Shown here in pieces: positions 50,712 through 60,010 of a DNA stretch of 64,000 bases. A program made the position numbers and the translations under genes. The DNA comes from Bradyrhizobium mercantei (lineage in GTDB: Bacteria; Pseudomonadota; Alphaproteobacteria; Rhizobiales; Xanthobacteraceae): positions 1,010,891-1,074,890 of the forward strand of contig NZ_MKFI01000001.1 of the NCBI RefSeq assembly GCF_001982635.1, in the 5' to 3' direction. Within the stretch, counting starts at the first letter, position 1. Each line of letters opens with the position of its first letter. Below the pieces are notes generated by a model. That model worked only from the letters and a program-made list of their open reading frames with translations. It was not told the origin of the DNA and ran no database searches.

Positions 50712-51779
50712 ATGCACTACACCCCTGCCCCGCCCGATCCGAAGGCGCCCGCCGTCCGCATCAACCTGCTGTCGGACACGCAAACCAAACCGACGCCCGC
50801 GATGCGCGAGGCGATGGCGAGGGCCGAGGTCGGCGACGAGCAGGTCGGCGACGATCCGACCACCAATGAGCTCTGCGCCCGCGTCGCCGATCTGCTCGGC
50901 AAGGAAGCCGCCGTGTTCATGCCGTCGGGCACGATGTGCAATGTCGCGGCGACGCTGGCCTATTGCCGCCCCGGCGACGAGATCCTGGCGCACGCCACCG
51001 CGCATATCATCGCGCGCGAGGGCGGCGCACATGCCGCACTCGGCGGCTTCCAGATCACGCAGCTTGCGGGCGACGACGGCCAGTTCACGCCGGAGACGTT
51101 TCAGGCCGCGCTGCATCCGCGCACCCGCTATCAGCCACCGCAGGTGCTGGTCAGCGTCGAGCAGACCGCCAATATCGGCGGCGGCACGATCTGGAAGAAG
51201 GTCGCGCTGGACGAGGTCGTGCGCATCGCCAAGGCCCATGGGCTTGTGACCCACATGGACGGCGCGCGGCTCCTGAATGCGACGGTCGCGTCCGGCATCG
51301 CGCCGCGCGACATGACGGCGGGCTGGGATTCGGCCTGGATCGATTTCTCCAAGGGTCTCGGCGCGCCGATCGGCGGCGTGATCGCCGGCACCAGAGCGTT
51401 CATCGACGACGTCTGGCGCTGGAAGCAGCGGCTCGGCGGGTCGATGCGGCAGTCCGGCATCTCGGCCGCCGCCTGCATCTACGCGCTCGATCACCATGTC
51501 GACCGCCTCGCCGACGACCACGCCAATGCGCGGGCGCTGGCACGCGGGCTGGCGCAGATCAACGGCATCGCGGTGCAGGCACCCGAGACCAACCTCGTGT
51601 TCTTCAAGCCCGACGGCGCCGGCGTATCCGGCGACAAGATGGTCGCCGAGCTGCGCAAGCGCGGCGTGACGCTCGCGATGATGGACGGCCGCATCAGGGC
51701 CTGCACGCATCTCGACGTGTCAGCGGCGATGATCGAGGAGGCGATCGGCCACGTCAGGGACATCGTGCGCGCGGCGTAG
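50712..51779 (+). CDS. Low-specificity L-threonine aldolase
   Basis: 355 residues, fold-type I PLP enzyme. INLLSDTQTKPTPAMREAMA, GDEQVGDDPTTNELCARVAD, HIIAREGGAHAALGG, GLVTHMDGARLLNATVASG (PLP Asp) and the Schiff-base lysine in SAWIDFSKGLGAPIGGVIAG are all in place. It splits L-threonine or L-allo-threonine to glycine and acetaldehyde. Stereospecificity cannot be told reliably. Single gene after the rpsD terminator. Confidence 0.93.
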   Translation: MHYTPAPPDPKAPAVRINLLSDTQTKPTPAMREAMARAEVGDEQVGDDPTTNELCARVADLLGKEAAVFMPSGTMCNVAATLAYCRPGDEILAHATAHIIAREGGAHAALGGFQITQLAGDDGQFTPETFQAALHPRTRYQPPQVLVSVEQTANIGGGTIWKKVALDEVVRIAKAHGLVTHMDGARLLNATVASGIAPRDMTAGWDSAWIDFSKGLGAPIGGVIAGTRAFIDDVWRWKQRLGGSMRQSGISAAACIYALDHHVDRLADDHANARALARGLAQINGIAVQAPETNLVFFKPDGAGVSGDKMVAELRKRGVTLAMMDGRIRACTHLDVSAAMIEEAIGHVRDIVRAA

Positions 51780-51890
51780 CTTTCGCGGCAGGGATGTCGC
51801 GCAACGAAATCAGGACCAGCTGATTTCACGCGGTCTTATGGCGCAAGCGCCAAGAGACCACTCCGCCGTTAGCGCCGCGCTTTGACGTTC

Positions 51891-52130
51891 CTAGATTGGC
51901 CGCCTCTCACCGGGGCAGACCTCTACTTGTCCAACGTAATTGCTCGGTTCGAGCTTGCAGCCTGGTTTGACCGGCCTGCATCCTCCCGACGAATTGCATA
52001 TCATCTGTCCTGTCGGCTGAGGCTTCTTCGACTTCGCTTTTGCGTTCTGGGCATGCGCGCTTTCAAGTGCGCCGCCCAGTGTCGTCGATAAGAAGAATCC
52101 AGCCAACCCTGCAACCAGTGCGGTTCGCAT
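51891..52130 (-). CDS. Small exported cysteine-containing protein
   Basis: 79 residues. Signal peptide MRTALVAGLAGFFLSTTLGG with cleavage after ESAHA, then a lysine-rich linker (KAKSKKPQPT) and a compact end with four cysteines: MICNSSGGCRPVKPGCKLEP and VEVCPGERRPI. Four cysteines allow two disulfides in the periplasm. I know no function; such short proteins are frequent in Bradyrhizobium. Confidence 0.65.
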   Translation of the reverse strand: MRTALVAGLAGFFLSTTLGGALESAHAQNAKAKSKKPQPTGQMICNSSGGCRPVKPGCKLEPSNYVGQVEVCPGERRPI

Positions 52131-52256
52131 AACGACTCCCCCCTTGAATGTCGATTTTGACCTAGGGTTCCATCGTTAGCACGCGCAGTTCCGAGCGTCC
52201 CTGGAGGTACACCGGAATTGCCATCTCCTCCCGACGCCAACCAAAATCTGCTCCAT

Positions 52257-53519
52257 CTACCTGCCCATCGCCTGGTAGATCAGCGTCTTCAATTCCTGCT
52301 GGATGCGGCCGCGCTGTGACGGCGTCTGCACCATGAAGATGCCGAACAGATCGTCCGCGGGATCGATGAAGAAGAACGTGCCGCCGACACCGTCCCAGCG
52401 ATACTCGCCCAATGGCCAGTCCGTGTTCGCCGGCACCGAGGTGCGGACCGCGAAGCCGAGGCCGAAGCCGGAGTTCGGACCCGGATAATAATTCTGGTCG
52501 CGCACGACGCCGGTTTCGGGACCGATATGATCCTTTGTCATCAGCGCGATGGTTTCCGGTTTCAGATAGCGCTTCCCCTCATAGAGGCCGCCGTTCAACA
52601 GCATTTGCGAGAAGCGCACATAGTCGCCGACGGTGCCGACCATGCCGCCGCCGCCGGATTCCCGTCGCAGCGGCTGGCGCGGGTCACTGACGTCGGCGAC
52701 CGGGCTGATGGTGCGATCCTTCGGCATCGGCTCGGCGATCAGCGGCCATTTCGCCCGGTCGGCAACATAGAATGCAGTCTCGTTCATCCCGAGCGGACCG
52801 AGCAGCCGCTCCTTCTCGACCTGAAACAGGGATTTCCCCGTGATCACCTCGATGATGCGGCCGAGCACGTCGGTGGAATGACCGTAGTCCCATTGCGTGC
52901 CGGGTTGTTCGGCGAGCGGCATCGCCGTCAGCCGCGCCGTGAATTCGGCATTGTCGGGATCGTTGTTGAACAGGCCGGCATCGGCGTAGGTCTTGTTCAC
53001 GACACCGCCGCCGTAATAGCCGTAAGGCAGGCCGGCCGTGTGGCGCATCAAATCTTCGATGGTGATCGGACGCTTGAGCGGTTCCAGCGTCATCGTCGTC
53101 TTGCCCTCGTCGCCGCGCTTCTCCACGCCGACCTTCATGTCGGCGAAGGCCGGGATGTATTTCGAGACGGGATCGCTGAGAGCGAGCTTGCCTTCCTCCA
53201 CCAGCATCATCGCGACGACGGTGGTGATCGGCTTCGACATCGAATAGAGGCGGAAGATGGTGTCCGCGCTCATCGAGAATTCGGTGGCGACGTCGCGAAC
53301 CCCGAAATTCTGGTAGTAGACCGGCTTGCCGTGCTGCTGCAGCAGCAGGATCGCACCGGGGATCTTCCCGGTCACGACCTCGTTCCTGACATAGTCGGAG
53401 ACCTTGGCGAGGCCTTCAGCCGAGAAGCCGTGCGCGGCCGGTCCCTCGGAGCCGGCCTTCGCACCCGTTGCAATTGACGCGAGCACGAGTGCCGCGACGA
53501 CAGCGCGGCACCCACGCAT
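52257..53519 (-). CDS. Exported class C beta-lactamase-like serine hydrolase, second of a tandem pair
   Basis: 420 residues from ATG 53519, one base after the stop of its upstream paralog. Signal peptide MRGCRAVVAALVLASIATGA. Catalytic SxxK in FRLYSMSKPITTVVAMMLVE and YxN-like WDYGHSTDVLGRIIEVITG (Tyr-Gly-His, as in EstB-type esterases). A late FGLGFAVRTSVPAN region follows. The YGH in place of YxN points to esterase rather than beta-lactamase activity. Periplasmic. About half of its residues appear shared with the upstream copy. Confidence 0.88.
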   Translation of the reverse strand: MRGCRAVVAALVLASIATGAKAGSEGPAAHGFSAEGLAKVSDYVRNEVVTGKIPGAILLLQQHGKPVYYQNFGVRDVATEFSMSADTIFRLYSMSKPITTVVAMMLVEEGKLALSDPVSKYIPAFADMKVGVEKRGDEGKTTMTLEPLKRPITIEDLMRHTAGLPYGYYGGGVVNKTYADAGLFNNDPDNAEFTARLTAMPLAEQPGTQWDYGHSTDVLGRIIEVITGKSLFQVEKERLLGPLGMNETAFYVADRAKWPLIAEPMPKDRTISPVADVSDPRQPLRRESGGGGMVGTVGDYVRFSQMLLNGGLYEGKRYLKPETIALMTKDHIGPETGVVRDQNYYPGPNSGFGLGFAVRTSVPANTDWPLGEYRWDGVGGTFFFIDPADDLFGIFMVQTPSQRGRIQQELKTLIYQAMGR

Positions 53520-53520
53520 A

Positions 53521-54804
53521 TCAGTTCTCCATTGCTTCATAGACAAGCTGCTTCAACGTCCGCTGGATGCGCTGGCGCTCGGACGGCGTCTGTTCCAGCA
53601 GGACGAAGAAGAAATCCTGCTTGCGGTCGATGACGTAATAGCAGCCGCTCGCGCCATCCCATTTGAGCTCGCCGAGATCGCCGGGCGGCGGCGGCTTCGC
53701 CGTGCCCGGATCGGTGCGCACTGCAATCCCCAGCCCGAAGCCGAAGCCGTCGCCGGGGAAGTAGAAAAAGTCGCGCGCGACGCCCGAGCTCGGCCCGACG
53801 CGATCCGTCGTCAGTTCCTTGAACGTTTCGGGCTTCATGATGGTCTTGCCGTCGAGGCTGCCGCCGTTGAGCAGCATTTGGGCAAAGCGCGAATAATCCG
53901 CCATGGTCGAGACCATGCCGCCAGAGGCGGACTCCCATTTCTTGACCTTGGTCGGATCGTTGACCCGGCCGACCCGGAAGTCGCTGTCGTTCGGCATCGG
54001 CTCGGCCATCACCTTCTGCTTCTCGGGATCGGTGACGAAGAAGCCGGTGTCCTTCATCCCGAGCGGGCCGAGCAGCCTCTCCTGCTCGATCGTCGAGAGC
54101 TTCTCGCCGGTGGCCACCTCCATCACGCGCGCCAGAATGTCGGTGGAATGGCCGTATTGCCAAAGCTCGCCGGGCTGGTTGTGCAGCGGCAGCTTGGCGA
54201 TCCGCTCGGCGAATTCGGCGAGGTCGAAATCGCCGCCATAGATATCGGCTGCCTTGTAGGCCTTGCGGACCAGGCTGTCGCCGTAGAAGCCGTAGGTGAT
54301 GCCTGACGTGTGCGTCATCAGATCGAGGATCGTGATCGGCCGCTTCGGGGGTACCAGCTCGAGCGTCTTGGTGCCGTCCTCGGCCTTCTTCTCGACGCCG
54401 ACCTTCACGTTGGCAAAGGACGGGATGTATTTCGAGACGGGATCGTCGAGCTTGTACTTGCCTTCCTCCAGCAGCTGCATCGACACCACGGCGGTGATCG
54501 ACTTGGACATCGAAGCGAGGCGGAAGATGGTCTTGTCCGTGATCGGCACCTTGCTGACCACGTCCTGCACGCCGAAAGCCTCGTGATAGACCGGCTTGCC
54601 GTGCTGCTGGATCAGGACGATCGCGCCCGGAATCTTGCCGGTCGCCACCTCGTTCTTGAAGAACTCGCTGATCTTGGCGAGCTTGTCGGGATTGAAATGC
54701 GCACCCGCCGGAATCTCGTAGGTGCCCTCGGTGTGCGAAAACGCCGGCGCCGCAAGCACCACCGCGGCGGCTGCGGCGGCACACGTCAAACGAAATGAAT
54801 GCAT
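53521..54804 (-). CDS. Exported class C beta-lactamase-like serine hydrolase, first of a tandem pair
   Basis: 427 residues from ATG 54804, with GGGAGGG upstream. Signal peptide MHSFRLTCAAAAAAVVLAAP. Catalytic SxxK in FRLASMSKSITAVVSMQLLE and Tyr-Gly-His in LWQYGHSTDILARVMEVATG. The C-terminal FGFGLGIAVRTDPGTAKPPP and CYYVIDRKQDFFFVLLEQTP parallel the downstream copy, so the pair came from a gene duplication. Both genes are probably co-transcribed. Substrate unknown; periplasmic ester hydrolysis is the most likely role. Confidence 0.88.
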   Translation of the reverse strand: MHSFRLTCAAAAAAVVLAAPAFSHTEGTYEIPAGAHFNPDKLAKISEFFKNEVATGKIPGAIVLIQQHGKPVYHEAFGVQDVVSKVPITDKTIFRLASMSKSITAVVSMQLLEEGKYKLDDPVSKYIPSFANVKVGVEKKAEDGTKTLELVPPKRPITILDLMTHTSGITYGFYGDSLVRKAYKAADIYGGDFDLAEFAERIAKLPLHNQPGELWQYGHSTDILARVMEVATGEKLSTIEQERLLGPLGMKDTGFFVTDPEKQKVMAEPMPNDSDFRVGRVNDPTKVKKWESASGGMVSTMADYSRFAQMLLNGGSLDGKTIMKPETFKELTTDRVGPSSGVARDFFYFPGDGFGFGLGIAVRTDPGTAKPPPPGDLGELKWDGASGCYYVIDRKQDFFFVLLEQTPSERQRIQRTLKQLVYEAMEN

Positions 54805-54850
54805 TTGAACTATCCCTCCCCGGATATCACGGGGAAGTGTAGCGGCGGTA

Positions 54851-55399
54851 TCATTGGGCACAAGGGCTACCGAAGGTGTCCAGGACCTTCTGGTGAAGCT
54901 CGCCGCTTGGGGCAGAGAAGCAGCAGAAGATCACCTGCGTGACACCTGGTGCCGACGGCAGGGCATCGACGACGGTTTTGACCGCGATCTTCGCAGCCCG
55001 GTCCGGCGGGAAGTGATAGACGCCGGTCGAGATGGCGGGAAATGTGATGGAAACGAGCCGGTTGGCATGGCACAGCTCGATGCCGCGGCGATAGCAGGAT
55101 GCCAGCAGCGCATCCTCGTTCTGGGTGCCGCCGTGCCAGATCGGGCCGACGGCATGGATGACGTGCCTGGCCGGCAGCCGGTAGCCCTTGGTGATCTTGG
55201 CATCGCCGGTCGCGCAGCCATGAAGCGTCCGGCACTCGTCCAGCAACTCGGGCCCGGCGGCGCGATGGATCGCGCCGTCGACGCCGCCGCCACCGAGCAG
55301 CGACGAATTGGCCGCGTTGACGATGGCGTCAACGCGTAGCGTCGTGATGTCGGTAACGATGACTTCGAGCCGCGCCTTGCCGATCTGGCGCGCCGTCAA
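54851..55399 (-). CDS. Macrodomain protein (O-acetyl-ADP-ribose deacetylase-like)
   Basis: 182 residues from TTG 55399; no in-frame ATG or GTG gives a complete domain. Macrodomain motifs: VDAIVNAANSSLLGGGGVDG, IHRAAGPELLDECRTLHGCA, GDAKITKGYRLPARHVIHAV and ISTGVYHFPPDRAAKIAV. These bind ADP-ribose; the closest group is YmdB/TTHA0132-like deacetylases that also reverse ADP-ribosylation. It starts two bases after the glutaredoxin stop, so both are translated from one mRNA. Confidence 0.92.
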   Translation of the reverse strand: MTARQIGKARLEVIVTDITTLRVDAIVNAANSSLLGGGGVDGAIHRAAGPELLDECRTLHGCATGDAKITKGYRLPARHVIHAVGPIWHGGTQNEDALLASCYRRGIELCHANRLVSITFPAISTGVYHFPPDRAAKIAVKTVVDALPSAPGVTQVIFCCFSAPSGELHQKVLDTFGSPCAQ

Positions 55400-55401
55400 G
55401 G

Positions 55402-55734
55402 TCAGGCAGCCACGTCGACCGGGATGCCCTTGTCGGCAAACAGCTGCTGCAATTCACCGGCCTGGAACATCTCGCGGATGATGTCGCAACCGCCGACGAA
55501 CTCGCCCTTCACATAGAGCTGCGGAATCGTCGGCCAGTTCGAATAGACCTTGATGCCGTTGCGCAGCTCGGCCGATTCAAGAACGTTGAGGCCTTTGTAG
55601 CCGACACCGATGTGGTCGAGGATCTGCACGACCTGACCGGAAAACCCGCACTGCGGGAATTGCGGCGTGCCCTTCATGAACAGCACGACGTCGTTCGACT
55701 TCACTTCGTTGTCGATGAATTGCTCGATGCTCAT
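55402..55734 (-). CDS. grxD: Monothiol glutaredoxin, Grx4 family
   Basis: 110 residues. CGFS active site in [17 protein letters not shown], glutathione-binding [19 protein letters not shown], and the conserved C-terminal [15 protein letters not shown] glutaredoxins carry a glutathione-ligated 2Fe-2S cluster and, with BolA proteins, deliver or sense iron-sulfur clusters. The likely partner BolA gene is on the same strand at 60011-60247, with a block of 4.3 kb in between. Co-transcribed with the macrodomain gene. Confidence 0.96.
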   Translation of the reverse strand: MSIEQFIDNEVKSNDVVLFMKGTPQFPQCGFSGQVVQILDHIGVGYKGLNVLESAELRNGIKVYSNWPTIPQLYVKGEFVGGCDIIREMFQAGELQQLFADKGIPVDVAA

Positions 55735-56027
55735 TTTCGCTTCCTTGCGTAGGCGGCGCTCTCAGGCCTTAACGGGCCGGCCCGCCCTTCTAACCCGTGA
55801 CTGGCTATATATGTAGCTCAAACCATTGTGCATCCAAAGCAAAATGGCGGAAATCTGGCATGCGGCGGAGGCCTGACAGCACCCCAAAAGGGGGCCGGAT
55901 TATCTGATGGGCCCAATATCATCGCGGGGGAGGCTTTTTTCCCGTAACGGAGCCCCTATCTAGGACGAACTGTCCGTCTGGAACCAGATTGCCGAAGCAA
56001 CGTTCTCCCCTAGAATCGGAGACCCCT

Positions 56028-57281
56028 GTGACGAAACCAGCCTCTGCCGCGGCAACCAAGCCCGCCGCCTCCCCGTCACTGACCTCCGAATCCGGCCCGC
56101 TCGCCCAGCGGCTGGTGGATGCCTACCGCGCGGTCCGCGATGAGACCGAGCGCCGGGTAGCGCCGCTTTCCCCCGAAGACCAGCTGATCCAGTCGATGCC
56201 GGATGCGAGCCCCGCCAAGTGGCACCGCGCCCATACCACCTGGTTCTTCGAGCAGTTTCTGCTCGGCGAGCACGTCGAGGGCTACACGCCTTTCCATCCG
56301 GACTACGCCTATCTGTTCAATTCCTATTACGTCACCGCCGGCCCCCGGCACGCCCGCCACCAGCGCGGCCACCTGACCCGCCCGACCGCCGACGAAGTCA
56401 CCGCCTATCGCCGCCATGTCGACGCCGAGGTGGTGAAATTCTTCCAGACCGCCACGACGGAAAAGCTCGAGGCGCTGGTGCCGCTGGTCGAGGTCGGCCT
56501 CAATCACGAGCAGCAGCATCAGGAGCTGATGTACACCGACATCCTGCATGCCTTCGCGCAGAACCCGATCCCGCCGGCCTACGATCCGGCCTGGCGTTTC
56601 CCGGCGCCGCACGGCGGCGCTGAGGAATGGGTGACGCTCAACGAAGGCATCCACACCGTCGGCCACGCCGACGACAGCTTCCATTTCGACAACGAGAAGC
56701 CGGCGCATCGCGCTTTGGTCGGCCCGGTCAAGCTCGCCAAGAATCTCGTCACCAATGCCGACTGGCTCGCCTTCATGAGGGACGGCGGCTATGCCACCGC
56801 CACGCTGTGGCTGATGGACGGCTTCGGCACCGTGAGCAACGAGGGCTGGCAGGCACCCGGCCACTGGCGCGAGATCGACGGCGAATGGAAGATCATGACG
56901 CTGGGCGGCCTGCAGCCGATCGACCCGAAGGCTCCGGTCTGCCATGTCAGCTATTACGAGGCCGACGCCTTCGCGCGCTGGGCCGGCAAGCATCTGCCGA
57001 CCGAGATGGAATGGGAAGTTGCAGCCCGCGCCGGCCTGCTCAACGACGCCTACGGCATCGTCTGGCAGTGGACCCGCAGCGCCTATTCGCCCTACCCGGG
57101 CTACCGCGCGATCGAAGGCGCGCTCGGTGAGTACAACGGCAAGTTCATGGTCAACCAGCTCGTGCTGCGCGGCTCGTCGCTGGCGACGCCGGCCGGTCAC
57201 AGCCGTGTCACCTATCGCAACTTCTTCTATCCGCACCATCGCTGGCAATTCACGGGGTTACGCCTCGCCGACTACGCCTGA
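56028..57281 (+). CDS. egtB: Ergothioneine biosynthesis protein EgtB
   Basis: 417 residues from GTG 56028 (CGGAGA upstream; a TTG at 55989 would add 13). DinB_2 helical domain with the iron ligands in KWHRAHTTWFFEQFLLGEH and GLNHEQQHQELMYTDILH (H...HxxxH), then an FGE-sulfatase domain (about 180-415): THEGIHT-like GHADDSFHFDNEKPAHRAL, GKHLPTEMEWEVAARAG and VWQWTRSAYSPYPGYRA. It is the iron-dependent sulfoxide synthase joining cysteine or gamma-glutamylcysteine to hercynine. Followed 54 bases later by egtD. Confidence 0.95.
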   Translation: MTKPASAAATKPAASPSLTSESGPLAQRLVDAYRAVRDETERRVAPLSPEDQLIQSMPDASPAKWHRAHTTWFFEQFLLGEHVEGYTPFHPDYAYLFNSYYVTAGPRHARHQRGHLTRPTADEVTAYRRHVDAEVVKFFQTATTEKLEALVPLVEVGLNHEQQHQELMYTDILHAFAQNPIPPAYDPAWRFPAPHGGAEEWVTLNEGIHTVGHADDSFHFDNEKPAHRALVGPVKLAKNLVTNADWLAFMRDGGYATATLWLMDGFGTVSNEGWQAPGHWREIDGEWKIMTLGGLQPIDPKAPVCHVSYYEADAFARWAGKHLPTEMEWEVAARAGLLNDAYGIVWQWTRSAYSPYPGYRAIEGALGEYNGKFMVNQLVLRGSSLATPAGHSRVTYRNFFYPHHRWQFTGLRLADYA

Positions 57282-57334
57282 TCGATTCCAGTCGACATCA
57301 AGTGCGCGCCGGTAAGCGCGTTCAGGAGAGTATC

Positions 57335-58303
57335 ATGAATGTGCATGCCGCCGCTTTGGCCAAAGCGTATCCGTTCGACGAAGCGACTTCGGCGTTTGCC
57401 GGTGATGTGATCGGCGATCTCGCCCGTCACCCGAAGCGGCTGTCGCCGAAATACTTCTACGACGCCACCGGCTCAGAGCTGTTCGAGCAGATCACGGTGC
57501 TGCCGGAATACTATCCGACGCGCACCGAGCTCGGCATCCTGCGCGACCGCGGCGACGAGATCGCCGCGATCATCCCGGAAGGCGCGGCGCTGGTCGAGTT
57601 CGGCGCCGGCGCGACCACCAAGGTGCGCCTGCTGCTCGAGCATTGCGAGTTCGCCGCCTATGTGCCGGTCGATATTTCAGGCGATTTCCTCAAGGCTCAG
57701 GCCGACGGCTTGCGCCGGGATTTCCCCGGTCTCGGCATCTATCCGGTTGCGGCCGATTTCACCGCGCCGTTCGCGCTGCCCGACGCCGTCGCCACGATGC
57801 CGAAGGTCGGCTTCTTCCCGGGCTCGACGCTCGGCAATTTCGAGCCGAGCGAGGCGGCCGCCTTTCTGCGCAGCGCGCGCAAGATCCTCGGCCACGGCGG
57901 ACAGATGATCATCGGCGTCGACCTCGAGAAGGACGAGCGCGTGCTGTACGACGCCTATAACGACGCGGCCGGCGTCACCGCGCGCTTCAACCTCAATGTG
58001 CTGGTTCGCATCAATCGCGAGCTCGGCGGCAATTTCGACCTGTCGGGCTTCACCCACCGCTCGATCTACAACCGCGACCGCCATCGCATCGAGATGCACC
58101 TGATCAGCCGCAAGGCGCAGACCGTGCGCATCCTCGGCAACACCTTCGCGTTCCGCCCGGGCGAGAGCATTCACACCGAGAACAGCTACAAATACTCGCT
58201 CGAGCGCTTCACCGCGCTCGCGCGCAACGCGGGCTGGACGGTGCGCGAAAGCTGGACCGACGCCAACACGATGTTCTCGGTGCATGCGCTGGTCGCCGAC
58301 TAG
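57335..58303 (+). CDS. egtD: L-histidine N(alpha)-methyltransferase EgtD
   Basis: 322 residues from ATG 57335 (CAGGAGAG upstream). EgtD family: LSPKYFYDATGSELFEQITV, SAM motif LVEFGAGATTKVRLLLEHC, PVDISGDFLKAQADGLRRDF, GFFPGSTLGNFEPSEAAAFL, and the histidine-binding EMHLISRKAQTVRI. It trimethylates histidine to hercynine, the substrate of EgtB. With egtB it makes the two-gene core of ergothioneine synthesis; egtC and egtE homologs are not here, as in many proteobacteria. Confidence 0.96.
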   Translation: MNVHAAALAKAYPFDEATSAFAGDVIGDLARHPKRLSPKYFYDATGSELFEQITVLPEYYPTRTELGILRDRGDEIAAIIPEGAALVEFGAGATTKVRLLLEHCEFAAYVPVDISGDFLKAQADGLRRDFPGLGIYPVAADFTAPFALPDAVATMPKVGFFPGSTLGNFEPSEAAAFLRSARKILGHGGQMIIGVDLEKDERVLYDAYNDAAGVTARFNLNVLVRINRELGGNFDLSGFTHRSIYNRDRHRIEMHLISRKAQTVRILGNTFAFRPGESIHTENSYKYSLERFTALARNAGWTVRESWTDANTMFSVHALVAD

Positions 58304-58310
58304 CAACGTT

Positions 58311-58363
58311 AGCTTGACGCGTTTTCTTCACGCGAACCGGTATCCACTTCGCTCGAAAACGCT
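58311..58363. repeat. Rhizobiales-type repeat, short copy
   Basis: Reverse orientation copy of the element at 24501. On the minus strand it begins AGCGTTTTCGAGCGAAGTGG and includes ACCGGTTCGCGTGAAGAAAA. It lacks the terminal hairpin present in the livH copy. Confidence 0.8.
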
Positions 58364-58389
58364 ATGACGCGAGGGACGGCGCAACGATC

Positions 58390-58785
58390 ATGGGCAGGCG
58401 TCCGCTACAGATCGCAACGGCGCTGCTCGCCCTCGTCCCGATCCTGACCGGCATCATCACGATGCTGGGCGTGAGCGATCCGCTCTATGCCTCGTCCGGC
58501 GTGCCGGCGCTGCCGGTGCTCGACAGCAATCTGCGCTTCTTCGGCGGGGTCTGGCTCGGTCTCGGTCTCGCGTTGCTCTGGCTGGTGCCGCGGATCGAAC
58601 GCGAGAGCGTGCTGTTTCGCGTGGTCTGGGGCGGCATCTTCCTCGGCGGCATCGGCCGGCTGCTGTCGATGATGATGGTCGGCTTGCCGCCGCTGCCGTT
58701 CGTGGGCTTCACCGCGCTGGAAGTGATCGGCGCGCCCTTGTTCGTCTATTGGCAGCACCGCGTGGCCACGGCCTATCGCGCGTGA
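58390..58785 (+). CDS. DUF4345 membrane protein
   Basis: 131 residues, four hydrophobic helices (ALLALVPILTGIITMLGV, LRFFGGVWLGLGLALLWLVP, VLFRVVWGGIFLGGIGRLLS and FTALEVIGAPLFVYWQ). The DUF4345 hallmarks are the DSNLRFFGGVW stretch and GRLLSMM. Function unknown. Follows egtD on the same strand with a repeat between, so co-transcription is uncertain. Confidence 0.8.
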   Translation: MGRRPLQIATALLALVPILTGIITMLGVSDPLYASSGVPALPVLDSNLRFFGGVWLGLGLALLWLVPRIERESVLFRVVWGGIFLGGIGRLLSMMMVGLPPLPFVGFTALEVIGAPLFVYWQHRVATAYRA

Positions 58786-58794
58786 TGGCTCCCG

Positions 58795-59976
58795 CTATTC
58801 TTCCTCTCGCGCCGACCGCAGCGATATCGATTCCCACGCCGCGACCACGATCATGATCGCCGTGGTGACGATCGAGAGCACGAGCGGCGACATCTCGCGG
58901 GCGAAATAGGCCGTGATCGCCAGCGCGATGATGCCGACGCCGTGCGAGAGCTGCAGGAAATTGCGGATCACGTATTTGAACAGGATGGTGCCGACCAGGA
59001 ACAGCATCGGGCCGCCGACCGAGCTCACGATCGTCCTCAGGTCGGAATGGCCGGACGGATGCTTCAGCACGAGTTCGTCGGCGACCGCGGCGAGGATGAT
59101 GCCGCCGACGATCGGCATGTGCAGATAGGTATAGGCGATCCGGGCCACGCGGCCGGATTCCTCCGACCTGGAAATCATCTCGGAGCCGGCCTCGGCGCCC
59201 TTGTGGAAATAGATCCACCACATCGCGATGCTGCCGACCAGCGCCGAGATGAACGCGGCGACATTCTCCGGCGTCCAGGTCAATTCGGCGAACGTCGCGC
59301 CGTCGACGACGATCGCCTCACCGAGCGCAATGATGATGAAGCCGGCGCAGCGTTCGGCCATGTGGCCGCCCTCGACCGACCATGCCTCCATCGAGGATGG
59401 GCCAAGCCGAGGCGTCCAGAACCGCGCGGCCGGCGCGACATACTCGATCGTCAGCGCCGCGATCCAGAGCCACATCCGCGTCTCATGCTCGGCGAAGCCG
59501 CCAAGAATCCAGAGCACGGCCGAGCAGGACAACCAGATCAGGATGCGGATTGCATTGTGGCGCACCGCCGTTCGCCGCCGCGGCGTCACCAGCAGCCAGA
59601 ACGCCGTGCGGCCGACCTGCATCGCCGCATAGGTGCCGGCGAACCATAGCCCGCGCCCCTCGAAGGCAGAGGGTATGGAGGTCGACAGCAACAGCCCGCC
59701 CAACATCAGGACGAACAGCAGCAGGCGAACCGGCGTCAGCTCGGGATTGAGCCAGTTGGTGACCCAGGTAGTGTAGACCCAGACCCACCACACCGCGAGA
59801 AACAGCAGCGTGACCTGCACCGCCCCCAGCGGGGTGAAGTGGTGCAGCAACGTATGCGACAGCTGCGTGACGGCGAAGACGAAGACGAGGTCGAAGAACA
59901 GCTCGGCATTGGTGACGCGGCTGTGCTGGTCCGGCACGATGACGCGAAACATCCTGCCGCGCGAATTATCCACCAT
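58795..59976 (-). CDS. Low temperature requirement protein A (LtrA) family membrane protein
   Basis: 393 residues, about ten hydrophobic helices. The family signature is at the N-terminus, VTNAELFFDLVFVFAVTQLS, followed by LLFLAVWWVWVYTTWVTNWL and later MAERCAGFIIIALGEAIVVD. LtrA was first linked to growth in the cold in Listeria; its biochemical action is unknown. Convergent with the DUF4345 gene; BolA lies on the same strand just before its left neighbours. Confidence 0.88.
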   Translation of the reverse strand: MVDNSRGRMFRVIVPDQHSRVTNAELFFDLVFVFAVTQLSHTLLHHFTPLGAVQVTLLFLAVWWVWVYTTWVTNWLNPELTPVRLLLFVLMLGGLLLSTSIPSAFEGRGLWFAGTYAAMQVGRTAFWLLVTPRRRTAVRHNAIRILIWLSCSAVLWILGGFAEHETRMWLWIAALTIEYVAPAARFWTPRLGPSSMEAWSVEGGHMAERCAGFIIIALGEAIVVDGATFAELTWTPENVAAFISALVGSIAMWWIYFHKGAEAGSEMISRSEESGRVARIAYTYLHMPIVGGIILAAVADELVLKHPSGHSDLRTIVSSVGGPMLFLVGTILFKYVIRNFLQLSHGVGIIALAITAYFAREMSPLVLSIVTTAIMIVVAAWESISLRSAREEE

Positions 59977-60010
59977 CGCTTAAGGCCCCCGCCCGCTGGT
60001 CGCCGCGGGC

